Shown: one piece after another, positions 34,522 to 41,990 of the stretch
Numbering within the stretch: position 1 is the first letter of the stretch
How the letters are laid out: each line of letters starts with the position of its first letter
Assembly: GCF_024220175.1 (NCBI RefSeq)
Contig: NZ_CP098502.1
Span: 1,922,001 to 1,986,000 of the forward strand
Origin: Paraconexibacter antarcticus
Lineage (GTDB): Bacteria > Actinomycetota > Thermoleophilia > Solirubrobacterales > Solirubrobacteraceae
Reading direction: 5' to 3'
DNA length: 64,000 nucleotides
Notes under the pieces: model-generated
The model's database searches: none
The model's input: only the letters and a program-made list of their open reading frames with translations
Told to the model about the DNA's origin: nothing
Program-made: the position numbers and the translations under genes

Positions 34522-34536
34522 AATGGCCTTCAGGTC

Positions 34537-34690
34537 GTTCGCTCGGATGCCTACGAGGTGAGCTGACGGGCTCGCGCAGAACGATCAGCGCTACGGCTCG
34601 GATGAGCCGATTCGCCCCGGCGGCCAGTGGGTCTGACCGCAGTGGTTCCCCCGTCCCCTGTCCGCTTGGCGAACAGGGGTTCGGCGACTT
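34537..34690 (-). ncRNA. ydaO/yuaA-type cyclic di-AMP riboswitch
   Basis: Read on the minus strand, the leader contains CGCCGAACCCC..., ACGGGGGAACCA, GGGGCGAATCGG, CCGTAGCG and the closing block CCCGTCAGCTCACCTCGTAG, in the order and spacing of actinobacterial ydaO aptamers. The aptamer ends about 15 nt before the RlpA-like GTG start. A Shine-Dalgarno-like AAGG lies between, which suggests control of translation or termination close to it. Binding of c-di-AMP normally switches these genes off. Confidence 0.85.
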
Positions 34691-34753
34691 CTTGTGGGGC
34701 AGCTTACCCCGCGAGCGGCGTCATGTCACTCGCGGGTGCCCGCGACGCCCGGC

Positions 34754-35398
34754 TCAGGGCTTCGGGATGCGGCGCAGGATCGCCTTCGCGACCCCCGCGC
34801 CGGCCTGCGCGACGTCCTCCGCCGCCTTGCGGGCCATGCCGACGACGTCGACGCCCTCGTCCTTCGCCGCGGGCCGCTCGCGGGACGGCGCGCCCGCCGG
34901 CGGCGGGGCGAACGGCGCGCCCGGCATCGTGGCGGGCTCCGGGTGGTCGAGCGGCCGCTCGGGCGGCGCCGGGATCGGGGCGACCTTCGCCTTCGCCGGT
35001 GCCTTCGGCCTGGCGGCGGCCTTCGGCTTGGGCTTGGGCTTGGCGGCGGCCTTCGGCTTGGCGGCGGGCTTCGCCTCGGCCGCCGGCTTCGCCTTGGCGG
35101 CGGCGGGCTTCGGCTTGGCGGCGGCCGGCGCCGCCTTCGCGGCGGGCTTCGACCTGGCCTTCGGCGCGGGCTTCGCGGCGGGGGTGGGGCCCGCGGCGTC
35201 CTTCACCGGCGCCGCCGGCTTCGGCTTCGTCCCGGCGGCGACGGGCCCGCCCTTCGCCGCCTCCGACTCGGGGACGGGCTTCGGGGCTGCCTCGGTCGCC
35301 GCGCCGGCGCGGCGCGTGCTGCGCCGCTGCGGCCGGGTCCGTGGCAGGCCGGACATGACGTCCGGCCCGCTGTTTCCAGGCTTCTCGGTCTCGCTCAC
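34754..35398 (-). CDS. Lys/Ala/Pro-rich low-complexity protein
   Basis: 214 residues. The middle (about 55-145) is a repetitive run of KPAA/KPKA units, giving a strong positive charge, similar to histone H1-like or HC-type tails and to PAKK-rich actinobacterial nucleoid proteins. The C-terminal 30 residues (VVGMARKAAEDVAQAGAGVAKAILRR) form an amphipathic helix, a possible membrane or partner contact. No signal peptide. Codon bias fits a real gene. The repeats are prone to slippage, so length may vary between strains. Divergent from sigA with 286 bp between starts. Confidence 0.75.
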   Translation of the reverse strand: MSETEKPGNSGPDVMSGLPRTRPQRRSTRRAGAATEAAPKPVPESEAAKGGPVAAGTKPKPAAPVKDAAGPTPAAKPAPKARSKPAAKAAPAAAKPKPAAAKAKPAAEAKPAAKPKAAAKPKPKPKAAARPKAPAKAKVAPIPAPPERPLDHPEPATMPGAPFAPPPAGAPSRERPAAKDEGVDVVGMARKAAEDVAQAGAGVAKAILRRIPKP

Positions 35399-35684
35399 GG
35401 GTCAATCATCGCACCAGCCCTCAAGGCAGGCGAGATCGGGACCGATGGTCTGAGGAGAAGAAACCTCGCGGGGGCTGAAACCCGCGGGAGACAATCCCGT
35501 AGTACCTCCAGAGGAGGTCCGTACCGAGGGACGCGCCCGCTTTGCCTTGCCGCAGCGGAGCGACTACCATGGACGGTCCGCTCGGGACGGGTCCGGCGCC
35601 GTACGCCAGACCGCCCGACCGTCCTCGCCGTATTGCACCATGTAGGTCCGGGAGCCTTCGCCCCGGCAAACGAAACGGACGCCA
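35399..35684 (+). other. Leader region before the principal sigma factor gene
   Basis: No gene seen. On the plus strand it holds several hairpin-forming stretches: CGCGGG...CCCGCG (about 35,470-35,490) and ACCTCC-AGA-GGAGGT (about 35,500-35,525). The second masks a purine-rich GGAGGT. It also contains a CACCATG-like run at about 35,636-35,642. The length and structure suggest a long, regulated sigA leader, but I cannot match it to a known RNA family. Confidence 0.4.
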
Positions 35685-36788
35685 ATGTCAGTAGTGGAAC
35701 TGCAGGAACTGGAAGAGATCAAGGGTCTCCTCAACCGGGGGACCCAGGTCGGCGTGCTCACGTTCGCCGAGATCGCCAAGGCGGTGTCCGAGCTGGATCT
35801 CGACGAGTCCGACGTCGAGGAGCTGCACGGCTTCCTCGAGAAGGCGGAGATCGAGCTCGTCGAGGAGATCGACCCGGCGACCCAGGTGACGAAGTCCGTC
35901 GAGCGCGCCCCCGACAAGCGCGGCCGCCGCAAGGCGAAGACGACGCTCGACCTGAAGCCGGACATGACGACCGACTCGCTTCAGCTCTTCCTGAAGGACA
36001 TCGGCAAGGTCCGGCTGCTCACCGCCCAGGAGGAGGTCGACCTCGCCAAGCGCATCGAGCGCGGCGACCTCGACGCGAAGCAGAAGATGGTCGAGTCGAA
36101 CCTGCGTCTCGTCGTCTCGATCGCGAAGAACTACCGCAACCAGGGCCTGCCGTTCCTCGACCTCATCCAGGAGGGGACGCTCGGCCTCGTCCGCGCCGCG
36201 GAGAAGTTCGACTACCGCAAGGGCTTCAAGTTCTCCACGTACGCGACCTGGTGGATCCGCCAGGCGATCGCGCGCGCCCTCGCCGACAAGGCCCGGACGA
36301 TCCGCATCCCCGTCCACGTGGTCGAGAAGCTCAACAAGATCGGTCGCGCCGAGCGCAAGCTCGTCACGGAGCTCGGGCGCGAGCCCACCGCCGAGGAGAT
36401 CGCCGAGGTCACCGGCATCGACCCTGAGGAGGTCGACTCGATCAAGCGCTCCGCGCAGGCCCCGGTCTCGCTGGAGAAGCCGGTCGGCGACGAGGAGGAG
36501 TCGGAGTTCGGCCAGTTCATCGCCGACGAGCGCGCCGAGTCCCCGTACGAGCGGGCGGCGGAGATCCTCACGAAGGAGGCGCTGCGCGAGGCGCTGGAGA
36601 ACCTCTCCTACCGCGAGCGCCGCGTCCTCGAGCTCCGCTACGGGCTCGGCGGCGAGCACCCGCGCACGCTCGACGAGGTCGGCCGGACGTTCAACGTCAC
36701 CCGTGAGCGCATCCGCCAGATCGAGAACCAGTCGCTGAAGAAGCTCCAGTCGCTGGCCGAGGCGCAGAAGCTTCGCGACGTCGCCTAG
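35685..36788 (+). CDS. sigA: Principal RNA polymerase sigma factor (SigA/RpoD family)
   Basis: 367 residues, a compact group 1 sigma factor. Region 1.1-like N-terminus (about 1-60), [21 protein letters not shown] (region 1.2), then the core-binding and promoter-melting block [26 protein letters not shown] and [20 protein letters not shown] (regions 2.1-2.4). Region 3 has [15 protein letters not shown]. Region 4 has [28 protein letters not shown] and the helix-turn-helix [17 protein letters not shown]. All housekeeping hallmarks are present. A strong terminator follows 24 bp after the stop. Confidence 0.95.
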   Translation: MSVVELQELEEIKGLLNRGTQVGVLTFAEIAKAVSELDLDESDVEELHGFLEKAEIELVEEIDPATQVTKSVERAPDKRGRRKAKTTLDLKPDMTTDSLQLFLKDIGKVRLLTAQEEVDLAKRIERGDLDAKQKMVESNLRLVVSIAKNYRNQGLPFLDLIQEGTLGLVRAAEKFDYRKGFKFSTYATWWIRQAIARALADKARTIRIPVHVVEKLNKIGRAERKLVTELGREPTAEEIAEVTGIDPEEVDSIKRSAQAPVSLEKPVGDEEESEFGQFIADERAESPYERAAEILTKEALREALENLSYRERRVLELRYGLGGEHPRTLDEVGRTFNVTRERIRQIENQSLKKLQSLAEAQKLRDVA

Positions 36789-36812
36789 CGCGACCGCGCA
36801 CGAGGTTGTCCC

Positions 36813-36836
36813 GGAGGGCCCCGAAAGGGGCCCTCC
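36813..36836 (+). terminator. Strong intrinsic-type hairpin after sigA
   Basis: GGAGGGCCCC-GAAA-GGGGCCCTCC: a perfect 10-bp stem closed by a GNRA tetraloop, 24 nt after the sigA stop. The following bases are only moderately T-rich (GTCGTTCC). It insulates sigA from pilT. Confidence 0.8.
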
Positions 36837-36844
36837 GTCGTTCC

Positions 36845-36885
36845 GTGGACGATGTGTCCCGCCGGCGAGCGTCCACGCGACACAT
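36845..36885 (+). other. Interleaved inverted repeats (possible pseudoknot) upstream of pilT
   Basis: Two overlapping pairs: GTGGAC (36845-36850) with GTCCAC (36871-36876), and ATGTGTC (36852-36858) with GACACAT (36879-36885). Their a-b-a'-b' order allows an H-type pseudoknot or two alternative hairpins in RNA, or two overlapping operators in DNA. It lies between the sigA terminator and pilT; the remaining 36,886-37,098 spacer has no gene I can support. Confidence 0.4.
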
Positions 36886-37098
36886 AGTCGGTCGGATTTC
36901 GGACAAGTCGTCCGAGGTTCGTGCGGAGTCAGGACAAAGTGGCCAATGGTCTGGGGAAGGTTTCTCCGGAGCCGAGCGCTACGCGGAGCTGCGGCCCGGC
37001 TACCTCGCGCTCTACGGGGCGGACGTGGCGCTGCGCGCGGCCACGGCGGCTCCGGCGTCCTCAAGAACCTGAGCGCATCGGCCGATGCTGACCGGACC

Positions 37099-38256
37099 AT
37101 GCTCGACGTCGACGCCGCCCTCCGCCACCTCGTCGCCGAAGGCGGCTCGGACCTGCACCTGAAGATCCCGTCGCCGCCGCTCATCCGCGTCGACGGCGGG
37201 CTGCGGCGCATCGAGGGCCTGCCCGTCCTCGAGGCGCAGGACACCGAGGACGTCGTGACCCACCTGCTCCGCGACCCGAACCGCCTGCAGGAGTGGCACG
37301 AGCACGGCGAGATCGACTTCTCCTACGCGATCCCCGGCGTCGCCCGCTTCCGCGTCAACGCCTTCCGCCAGCGCGGCGCGGCCTCGATCGTCGCCCGTGC
37401 CATCCCCGTCTCGATCCGGACGATCGAGGAGCTCGCGCTGCCGCCGGTCATCCAGGCGCTCGCCGAGGAGGAGCGCGGCATCGTCCTGCTCACCGGCACG
37501 ACCGGCTCGGGCAAGTCGACGACGCTCGCCGCGATGATCGACCACATCAACTCGACGATGTCCAAGCACGTCGTCACGATCGAGGACCCGATCGAGTTCC
37601 TCCACACCGACAAGCGCTCGGCGATCAACCAGCGCGAGATCGGGCAGGACACCGCGTCGTTCAAGCAGGCGCTGCGCCGCGTCCTGCGTCAGGACCCGGA
37701 CGTCATCCTCATCGGCGAGATGCGCGACGAGGAGACGGTCCACACCGCCCTCAGCGCCGCCGAGACCGGGCACCTCGTCTTCTCGACGGTCCACACCGTC
37801 GACGCGGCCGAGACGATCAACCGCCTCATCGACTTCTTCCCGCCGCACATGCACCAGCAGGTCCGCGCGATGCTCGCCGGCACGCTCAAGGGCGCGGTGT
37901 CCCAGCGGCTCGTGAAGAGCGCGTCCGGCCACGGTCGCGTCGCGGTCTGCGAGGTCCTGCGGATGACCGGCCGGGTGCGGGACATGATCATGGACCCGCA
38001 GCAGACGGGGAAGATCACCGAGGTCATCGCCGAGGGCGAGTACTACGGGATGCAGACCTTCGACCAGGCGCTCTTCAGCCACCTGAAGGCGGGCCGGATC
38101 ACGATGGAGGAGGCGCTCGGCGCGGCGACGAGCCCGCACGACTTCAAGCTCCTCGTCGGGGCCGACGGGCGCCGGGGCACGACGATGGACGACCTCGCGC
38201 AGGCCGAGACGCAGCGCGCCGAGACGACGGGCGCCGCCGCCTCCGCACTGCGCTGA
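37099..38256 (+). CDS. pilT: PilT-family type IV pilus retraction ATPase
   Basis: 385 residues. N-terminal PAS-like N2 domain with GGSDLHLKIPSPPLIRVDG (about 15-34). The C-terminal ATPase has Walker A GTTGSGKST (133-141), the Asp box VVTIEDPIEFLH (about 155-166), Walker B ILIGEMRDEET and the His box LSAAETGHLVFSTVHTVDA. This is the retraction motor pattern (AIRNLIRE-like C-terminal tail is replaced by GRITMEEALGAATSPHDF). ATG 37099 is preferred. No pilin, PilB or PilC gene lies nearby, so it acts with pilus genes elsewhere. Confidence 0.93.
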   Translation: MLDVDAALRHLVAEGGSDLHLKIPSPPLIRVDGGLRRIEGLPVLEAQDTEDVVTHLLRDPNRLQEWHEHGEIDFSYAIPGVARFRVNAFRQRGAASIVARAIPVSIRTIEELALPPVIQALAEEERGIVLLTGTTGSGKSTTLAAMIDHINSTMSKHVVTIEDPIEFLHTDKRSAINQREIGQDTASFKQALRRVLRQDPDVILIGEMRDEETVHTALSAAETGHLVFSTVHTVDAAETINRLIDFFPPHMHQQVRAMLAGTLKGAVSQRLVKSASGHGRVAVCEVLRMTGRVRDMIMDPQQTGKITEVIAEGEYYGMQTFDQALFSHLKAGRITMEEALGAATSPHDFKLLVGADGRRGTTMDDLAQAETQRAETTGAAASALR

Positions 38257-38332
38257 AGGCCGCCCGCGGAGGGAATCAGACCCGTTCTCAGCTCGGCGGG
38301 GTCCGTCCGCCGGGCCGGTACCGTCGACGGCC

Positions 38333-38983
38333 TTGGCGACCTCACCACTCCCGATCCACCATCACCACCCGGCCTCGGGCCCGGACCGCCGCGCGCTCCA
38401 GGCCCGCGCCGTCCTGCTCGCCCGGGTGGGGCTCGCCTGGCACGTGGCCGAGGCGGCGATCGCGCTCGTCGCGGGCATCGTGGCCTCGTCGGTCGCGCTC
38501 ATCGGCTTCGGCGCCGACTCGCTCGTCGAGGTCGTCGCCGGGGTCGTGCTGCTCTGGCGGTTCGGCACGGCGCACCCCGCGGCCGAGCGCCGCGCGCAGC
38601 AGCTCATCGCCGCGTCGTTCCTGGTCATCGCCGCCTACGTCGGCGCCGAGGCGGTGCACGGCCTCGTGGACGGCCACCGGCCGGACGTGAGCGTCGTCGG
38701 CATCGTCCTGTCGGCCTTCACCGTCGTCACGATGCCGCTGCTCGCCCGCGCGAAGCACGCGAACGCCCGCCGCCTGCACTCCTCGGCGACCGCGTCGGAG
38801 GCGCGCCAGACGACGATCTGCGGCTACCTCTCGGGGGCCCTGCTCGTCGGACTCGTCGCGAACGCGGCGGCCGGCTGGTGGTGGGCGGACCCGGCCTGTG
38901 CGCTCGTCATCGCCGCGGCCTGCGTGCACGAGGCCCGCGGCGCCTGGCGCGGCGAGGCGTGCTGCACCGGCGGGTGCCCCTGA
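38333..38983 (+). CDS. Short cation efflux-like membrane protein
   Basis: 216 residues from TTG 38333. A His-rich N-terminus (HHHH at 9-12) precedes five or six predicted helices. GFGADSLVEVVAGVVLLWRF (about 58-77) resembles the second helix of cation diffusion facilitators with its Asp, and a second polar helix pair follows. It lacks the long cytoplasmic C-terminal domain of classical CDF proteins and ends with CCTGGCP, which may bind metal. Probably divalent or monovalent heavy-metal efflux; the substrate is uncertain. The HxlR regulator follows 42 bp downstream. Confidence 0.72.
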   Translation: MATSPLPIHHHHPASGPDRRALQARAVLLARVGLAWHVAEAAIALVAGIVASSVALIGFGADSLVEVVAGVVLLWRFGTAHPAAERRAQQLIAASFLVIAAYVGAEAVHGLVDGHRPDVSVVGIVLSAFTVVTMPLLARAKHANARRLHSSATASEARQTTICGYLSGALLVGLVANAAAGWWWADPACALVIAAACVHEARGAWRGEACCTGGCP

Positions 38984-39002
38984 GGACCCCCCCCGGCCAT
39001 CA

Positions 39003-39022
39003 CTTCACTTGGTAAAGTGAAG
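39003..39022. promoter_or_regulatory. Operator-like palindrome before the HxlR gene
   Basis: CTTCACTT-GGTA-AAGTGAAG: perfect 8-bp arms around a 4-bp centre, ending 2 bp before the HxlR ATG (39025). It is AT-rich compared with its surroundings. Winged-helix regulators of this family bind such sites and often repress themselves. Confidence 0.65.
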
Positions 39023-39024
39023 GC

Positions 39025-39393
39025 ATGGCCGTTGATGAGAGCTGTCCCGTCTGTCGCACCGCAGACATCGTCTGCGGCAAGTGGACGCTGCTCCTCATCC
39101 GGGACCTCGCTGCGGGCAACACGCGCTTTTGCGAGCTCGAGCGCTCGCTCTCCGGCATCAGCCCCCGCACCCTCTCGCTGCGCCTGCGAGCGCTGGAGGA
39201 GGAGGGGATCGTCGAGCGCCAGACGTACGCCGAGGTCCCGCCGCGCGTCGAGTACGCGCTGACCCCGAAGGGCCTCGCCCTGCTGCCGATCATCGACAGC
39301 ATGCGCGAGTACGGCGAGCGCTGGCTCGCGCTGGAATGCGCCGGCGCCGCCGCCGTCGCGCTGGGGGACGTGTCCGTCCCCGCCGTCGCCTGA
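39025..39393 (+). CDS. HxlR-family winged-helix regulator
   Basis: 122 residues. The conserved N-terminal CPV (8-10) and GKWTLLLIRDLAAGNTRFCELERSLSGISPRTLSLRLRALEEEGIVER give the MarR-like winged helix typical of HxlR. Cys8 and Cys18 may sense electrophiles or redox state, as in some HxlR members. A perfect palindrome abuts the start codon, which supports autoregulation. Nearest candidates for control are the cation transporter upstream or the amidase downstream, but neither link is certain. Confidence 0.9.
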   Translation: MAVDESCPVCRTADIVCGKWTLLLIRDLAAGNTRFCELERSLSGISPRTLSLRLRALEEEGIVERQTYAEVPPRVEYALTPKGLALLPIIDSMREYGERWLALECAGAAAVALGDVSVPAVA

Positions 39394-39471
39394 CGCCGGC
39401 CGCGGCCTGACAGCCGGCTTGCAGGACGCAGGGTCCGCAACCCTGGGCGCCGAAACGGGTCCTAGAGACGA
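39394..39471 (+). other. Structured leader before the amidase gene
   Basis: Contains CAGGGT-ccgca-ACCCTG nested in an outer AGGAC...GTCCT pairing, ending 10 nt before the ATG at 39472. This looks like a small folded leader. I could not match it to a known riboswitch. Confidence 0.3.
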
Positions 39472-41244
39472 ATGGATGCGCTCGGACCAGGACCGGCCCG
39501 CGAAGGGATGACCCGTAGGCGCGTGCTGAGGCTCGGCGTCGCCGGTGGCGTGGGCGCGCTGCTCCTCGGAGCCGAGGGGCCGGACGCGCTCGGGGCCCCG
39601 GCCGCCGCCGCGGCGACGCGCTCACGGGGCCTCGCGCTGCCCGCGGGCGCCGTGCCCGGGGGCGGACGGGCCGGCGCCGTCGTCGTGACGCCGGCCCCCT
39701 TCGACCTCGTGGGCCTGCGCGGTGTCGCCCTCGACGGCGCCCATGCGGAGCTCCGCGTCCGCCGGCGCGGCGGGTGGAGCCCCTGGGTCCCGCTCGGCGC
39801 CGGCACGAGCCACGCCCCGGACCGGCCCCGCGCGGTCCCGGCCTCGGACCCCGTGTGGGCGGGCGGCGCGGACGCGCTGCAGCTCCGCGCGCGCCGCCGG
39901 CTCACCGGCGGGCGTCTCGCGCTCGTCACGGTGGGGGAGGGGGCGATCCCGGCTCCGGCCGCGCACGCGGGCCTGCGCGCGGCGGCCGGGTCCGACGGCG
40001 GCGCCGCCCCGCGGCAGGCGGCCGCGCCGACGATCGTGCCGCGCGCCGCGTGGGGCGCCGACGCGGTGCCGCCGCGCGCCGCCCCGAGCTACGGCGTCGT
40101 GAACCTCGCCTTCGTCCACCACACCGTCAACGCGAACGACTACGCGCCGGAGGACTCACCGCGGATCGTCCTGGCGATCGCGAAGTACCACCGCGACACG
40201 AACGGCTGGAACGACATCGGCTACAACTTCCTCGTCGACCGCTTCGGGACGGTCTTCGAGGGCCGGGCGGGCGGGATCACCGAGGCCGTCATCGGCGCCC
40301 AGGCCGGGGGCTGGAACAGCCAGTCGACCGGCATCGCGACGATCGGGACGTTCACCGACGTGCCGGTGTCCGACGCGACGTTCGGCGCCCTCGCACAGCT
40401 CATCTCCTGGAAGCTCTCGCTGCACGGGGTCCCGCCGACCGGCGCGGTCACGCTCGTGTCGGGCGGCGGCAAGGAGAACCGCTACCCGTACGGGACGAGC
40501 GTCACCCTCCAGCGCATCAGCGGGCACCGCGACGGCTGCACGACCGACTGCCCCGGCAACACCCTCTACGGCGAGCTCGGCGCGCTCCGCGCCCGCGTCG
40601 CCTCCTATGGCGTCGGGGCCCCGGTCGCCGCGCGGATCGGGCTGGCGAGCGCCGCACCGCACGTGCGGTACGGGGACGACGCGGCCCTCAGCGGGCAGGT
40701 GCTCGCCGGTGGCGGGACGGCGGCCGCGGGCGTGGTCGTGAGCATCCAGAAGCGCACCTCGACCGGGGGCTGGGTGCGCGTCGCGCGGGCCCGGACGGAC
40801 GACGCCGGGCGGTTCGCCGCGACGGTGGTGTACAAGCGCGAGGGGCCGCTGCGCGCCGCCGCGACGGTGGACGGCACGAAGGTCCGGTCGCCGCTGCTCA
40901 CCGTCCGGCTCGACACCCTCCTGACGCTCCTCACGCCGGCGATCCGCTCGCGGGTGCTGGCCGGGAGCGCCGTCACCGTGCGCGGCGCGATCGGCCCGTC
41001 GGCGCCGGTCCGGATCCTCGTCGAACGGCAGGGCAAGGGCGGCGTCTGGACACCGGTGACGACGGTCCGCGCGACCGTGGCGAAGACCGCCTACAGCGCG
41101 GTGGTGCCGCTCGTGAAGCCCGCGCTCTACCGCCTGACCGTGACGGCGGGCGACGCCTCGGTGGCGCCGGTGTTCGTCCGCGCCGTGCGGTCGGCGACGG
41201 CGCTGGGCGGGGGCGCGGGAGGGGCGGGGGCTTCGGTGGGGTAG
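39472..41244 (+). CDS. Secreted PGRP-type N-acetylmuramoyl-L-alanine amidase
   Basis: 590 residues. The N-terminus holds a Tat-like signal (TRRRVLRLG then a hydrophobic core, about 14-35). ATG 39472 is used; an ATG at 39508 would start right at the twin-arginine segment. A beta-rich region (about 60-170) precedes the PGRP/amidase_2 domain (about 190-370): VPRAAWGAD, AFVHHTVN (first zinc His), GIGYNFLVDR-like GYNFLVDRFGTVFEGRAGG, and GHRDGCTTDCPGN (last zinc ligands). The C-terminal 200 residues are beta-sandwich repeats, probably for cell-wall binding. It cleaves the amide bond between muramic acid and peptide. Confidence 0.9.
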   Translation: MDALGPGPAREGMTRRRVLRLGVAGGVGALLLGAEGPDALGAPAAAAATRSRGLALPAGAVPGGGRAGAVVVTPAPFDLVGLRGVALDGAHAELRVRRRGGWSPWVPLGAGTSHAPDRPRAVPASDPVWAGGADALQLRARRRLTGGRLALVTVGEGAIPAPAAHAGLRAAAGSDGGAAPRQAAAPTIVPRAAWGADAVPPRAAPSYGVVNLAFVHHTVNANDYAPEDSPRIVLAIAKYHRDTNGWNDIGYNFLVDRFGTVFEGRAGGITEAVIGAQAGGWNSQSTGIATIGTFTDVPVSDATFGALAQLISWKLSLHGVPPTGAVTLVSGGGKENRYPYGTSVTLQRISGHRDGCTTDCPGNTLYGELGALRARVASYGVGAPVAARIGLASAAPHVRYGDDAALSGQVLAGGGTAAAGVVVSIQKRTSTGGWVRVARARTDDAGRFAATVVYKREGPLRAAATVDGTKVRSPLLTVRLDTLLTLLTPAIRSRVLAGSAVTVRGAIGPSAPVRILVERQGKGGVWTPVTTVRATVAKTAYSAVVPLVKPALYRLTVTAGDASVAPVFVRAVRSATALGGGAGGAGASVG

Positions 41245-41483
41245 GGATGCGTTCGGCGGGCTCGGCGGGCTCGGCGTGGTGGCCGGTCGCGGGGGCGGGT
41301 GTGGTGCGGGGCGTCTACGGCGGCGGAGACGGCGGAGCCGGAGCTGCCGCCGCCTGGGCGTGGGCGGTGGCGCGAGGTGTGTCCGCTGAGCCCGGCACTG
41401 CCGGTCTGGGAGGTCACACCTCGCTCCTCGCGCCGATGCGCAAGAGGCCGTGCGGCGACGAGCCAGGCCACGACGGTCGCGCC

Positions 41484-41550
41484 GCGGCCCTCGCCCGACG
41501 AACGGTCGCCTCAGCGACCCGTTCGTCGGGCCGATCCCCGCGGCGATGCC
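41484..41550. repeat. 67-bp hairpin repeat, copy 1
   Basis: Direct repeat of 41785-41851 (64 of 67 identical, 301 bp apart). Each copy contains a near-perfect stem, CCCGACGAAC...GTTCGTCGGG, with about 16-bp arms. Confidence 0.75.
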
Positions 41551-41575
41551 GTCGGGAGAGCCCCCGGCGCCGCGG

Positions 41576-41622
41576 GTGAACGAAGGTTCAGGGGGCCCTC
41601 AGCACCCTGAACCTGCATTCAG
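41576..41622. repeat. Dispersed palindromic repeat, copy A
   Basis: GTGAACGAAGGTTCAGGG, an 11-nt loop, then CCCTGAACCTGCATTCAG: 17-bp arms with 2 mismatches. A third half-arm (TGAGTGAGGGTTCACGG) follows at 41627-41643. Same family as 51242-51290, 63600-63647 and 63661-63708. Confidence 0.8.
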
Positions 41623-41716
41623 CTGCTGAGTGAGGGTTCACGGTTGCGCCGCGACCCGCCGACAGCCCCCGCGTCCCACGCAGGCGCCGGCCCTGCCCGC
41701 GGAGGCGCCGGAAGCC

Positions 41717-41784
41717 CTACGCCGCCAGCCCCGCCGCCGCCAGCATGAGGCCCCCGCGCTCGGCGTCGTCCGCGAAGAGGCGGC
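41717..41784 (-). pseudogene. Copied 3' tail of the ArsA-like ATPase gene
   Basis: 68 bp that match the last codons and stop of the ATPase gene at 51450-51517 with about 4 mismatches. On the minus strand they read LFADDAERGGLMLAAAGLAA and stop, against LFADDAERRRLMLAAAGLAA in the intact gene. Only the gene end is present; the match stops where the hairpin repeat at 41785 begins. Confidence 0.8.
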
Positions 41785-41851
41785 GCGGCCTTCGCCCGGC
41801 GAACGGTCGCCTGAGCGACCCGTTCGTCGGGCCGATCCCCGCGGCGATGCC
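41785..41851. repeat. 67-bp hairpin repeat, copy 2
   Basis: Second copy of 41484-41550, with three substitutions. Joins directly to the copied gene tail on its left and lies 2 bp before the right inverted-repeat arm. Confidence 0.75.
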
Positions 41852-41955
41852 CGTCCGCCGTCTTCGCCGCCGTAAGCGCCGGCATCGCACCCACCCCCGC
41901 GTCCCGGCGCAAGCGCCGATCCCACCACCCGCCGCACCACCAACCCCCAAAGACG

Positions 41956-41981
41956 AGAACGAATCTCATTCTTGCTACGCT
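41956..41981 (+). promoter_or_regulatory. Zur/Fur-like box and -10 element of the metal transporter
   Basis: AGAACGA-ATC-TCATTCT (41956-41972) is a 7-3-7 inverted repeat with one mismatch, AT-rich against its surroundings, similar to Fur-family boxes. TACGCT (41976-41981) is a plausible -10. The GTG start at 41991 lies about 10 bp further, so transcription may begin at or next to the start codon. A Fur-family repressor is encoded at the far end of the cluster. Confidence 0.65.
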
Positions 41982-41990
41982 TCTGCCCGC

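Larger units (their letters stand above)
41310..41880. repeat. Element bounded by 27-bp inverted repeats
   Basis: Left arm 41310-41336 begins GGCGTCTACGGCGGCGGAG; the right arm 41854-41880 is its reverse complement with 3 mismatches in 27. The enclosed 517 bp hold the other repeats listed here. The first 15 bases of the left arm (GGCGTCTACGGCGGC) also occur at 51196, left of another palindrome copy. No transposase gene is inside. Confidence 0.65.
41245..41990. other. Repeat-rich intergenic mosaic, no supported gene
   Basis: 746 bp between the amidase and the metal transporter. It contains a 27-bp inverted repeat pair (41310-41336 and 41854-41880), a 67-bp near-identical direct repeat (41484-41550 and 41785-41851), one copy of the dispersed palindrome (41576-41622), a copied gene tail (41717-41784) and, at its right edge, the metal-responsive promoter. 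Open frames across it have no conserved protein pattern. Confidence 0.75.

Noticed and set aside
36806-37072. Small plus-strand open frame between sigA and pilT
   Set aside because: It starts inside the sigA terminator, has no ribosome site and ends in unrelated low-complexity residues.
39394-39471. Amidase leader as a known riboswitch
   Set aside because: It forms small hairpins but lacks the conserved blocks of ydaO, GEMM, SAM, TPP or cobalamin RNAs.
41299-41943. Several open frames in the repeat mosaic upstream of the metal transporter
   Set aside because: They read Arg/Pro/Ala-rich products that change at each repeat border; only the copied ATPase tail has recognisable protein similarity.
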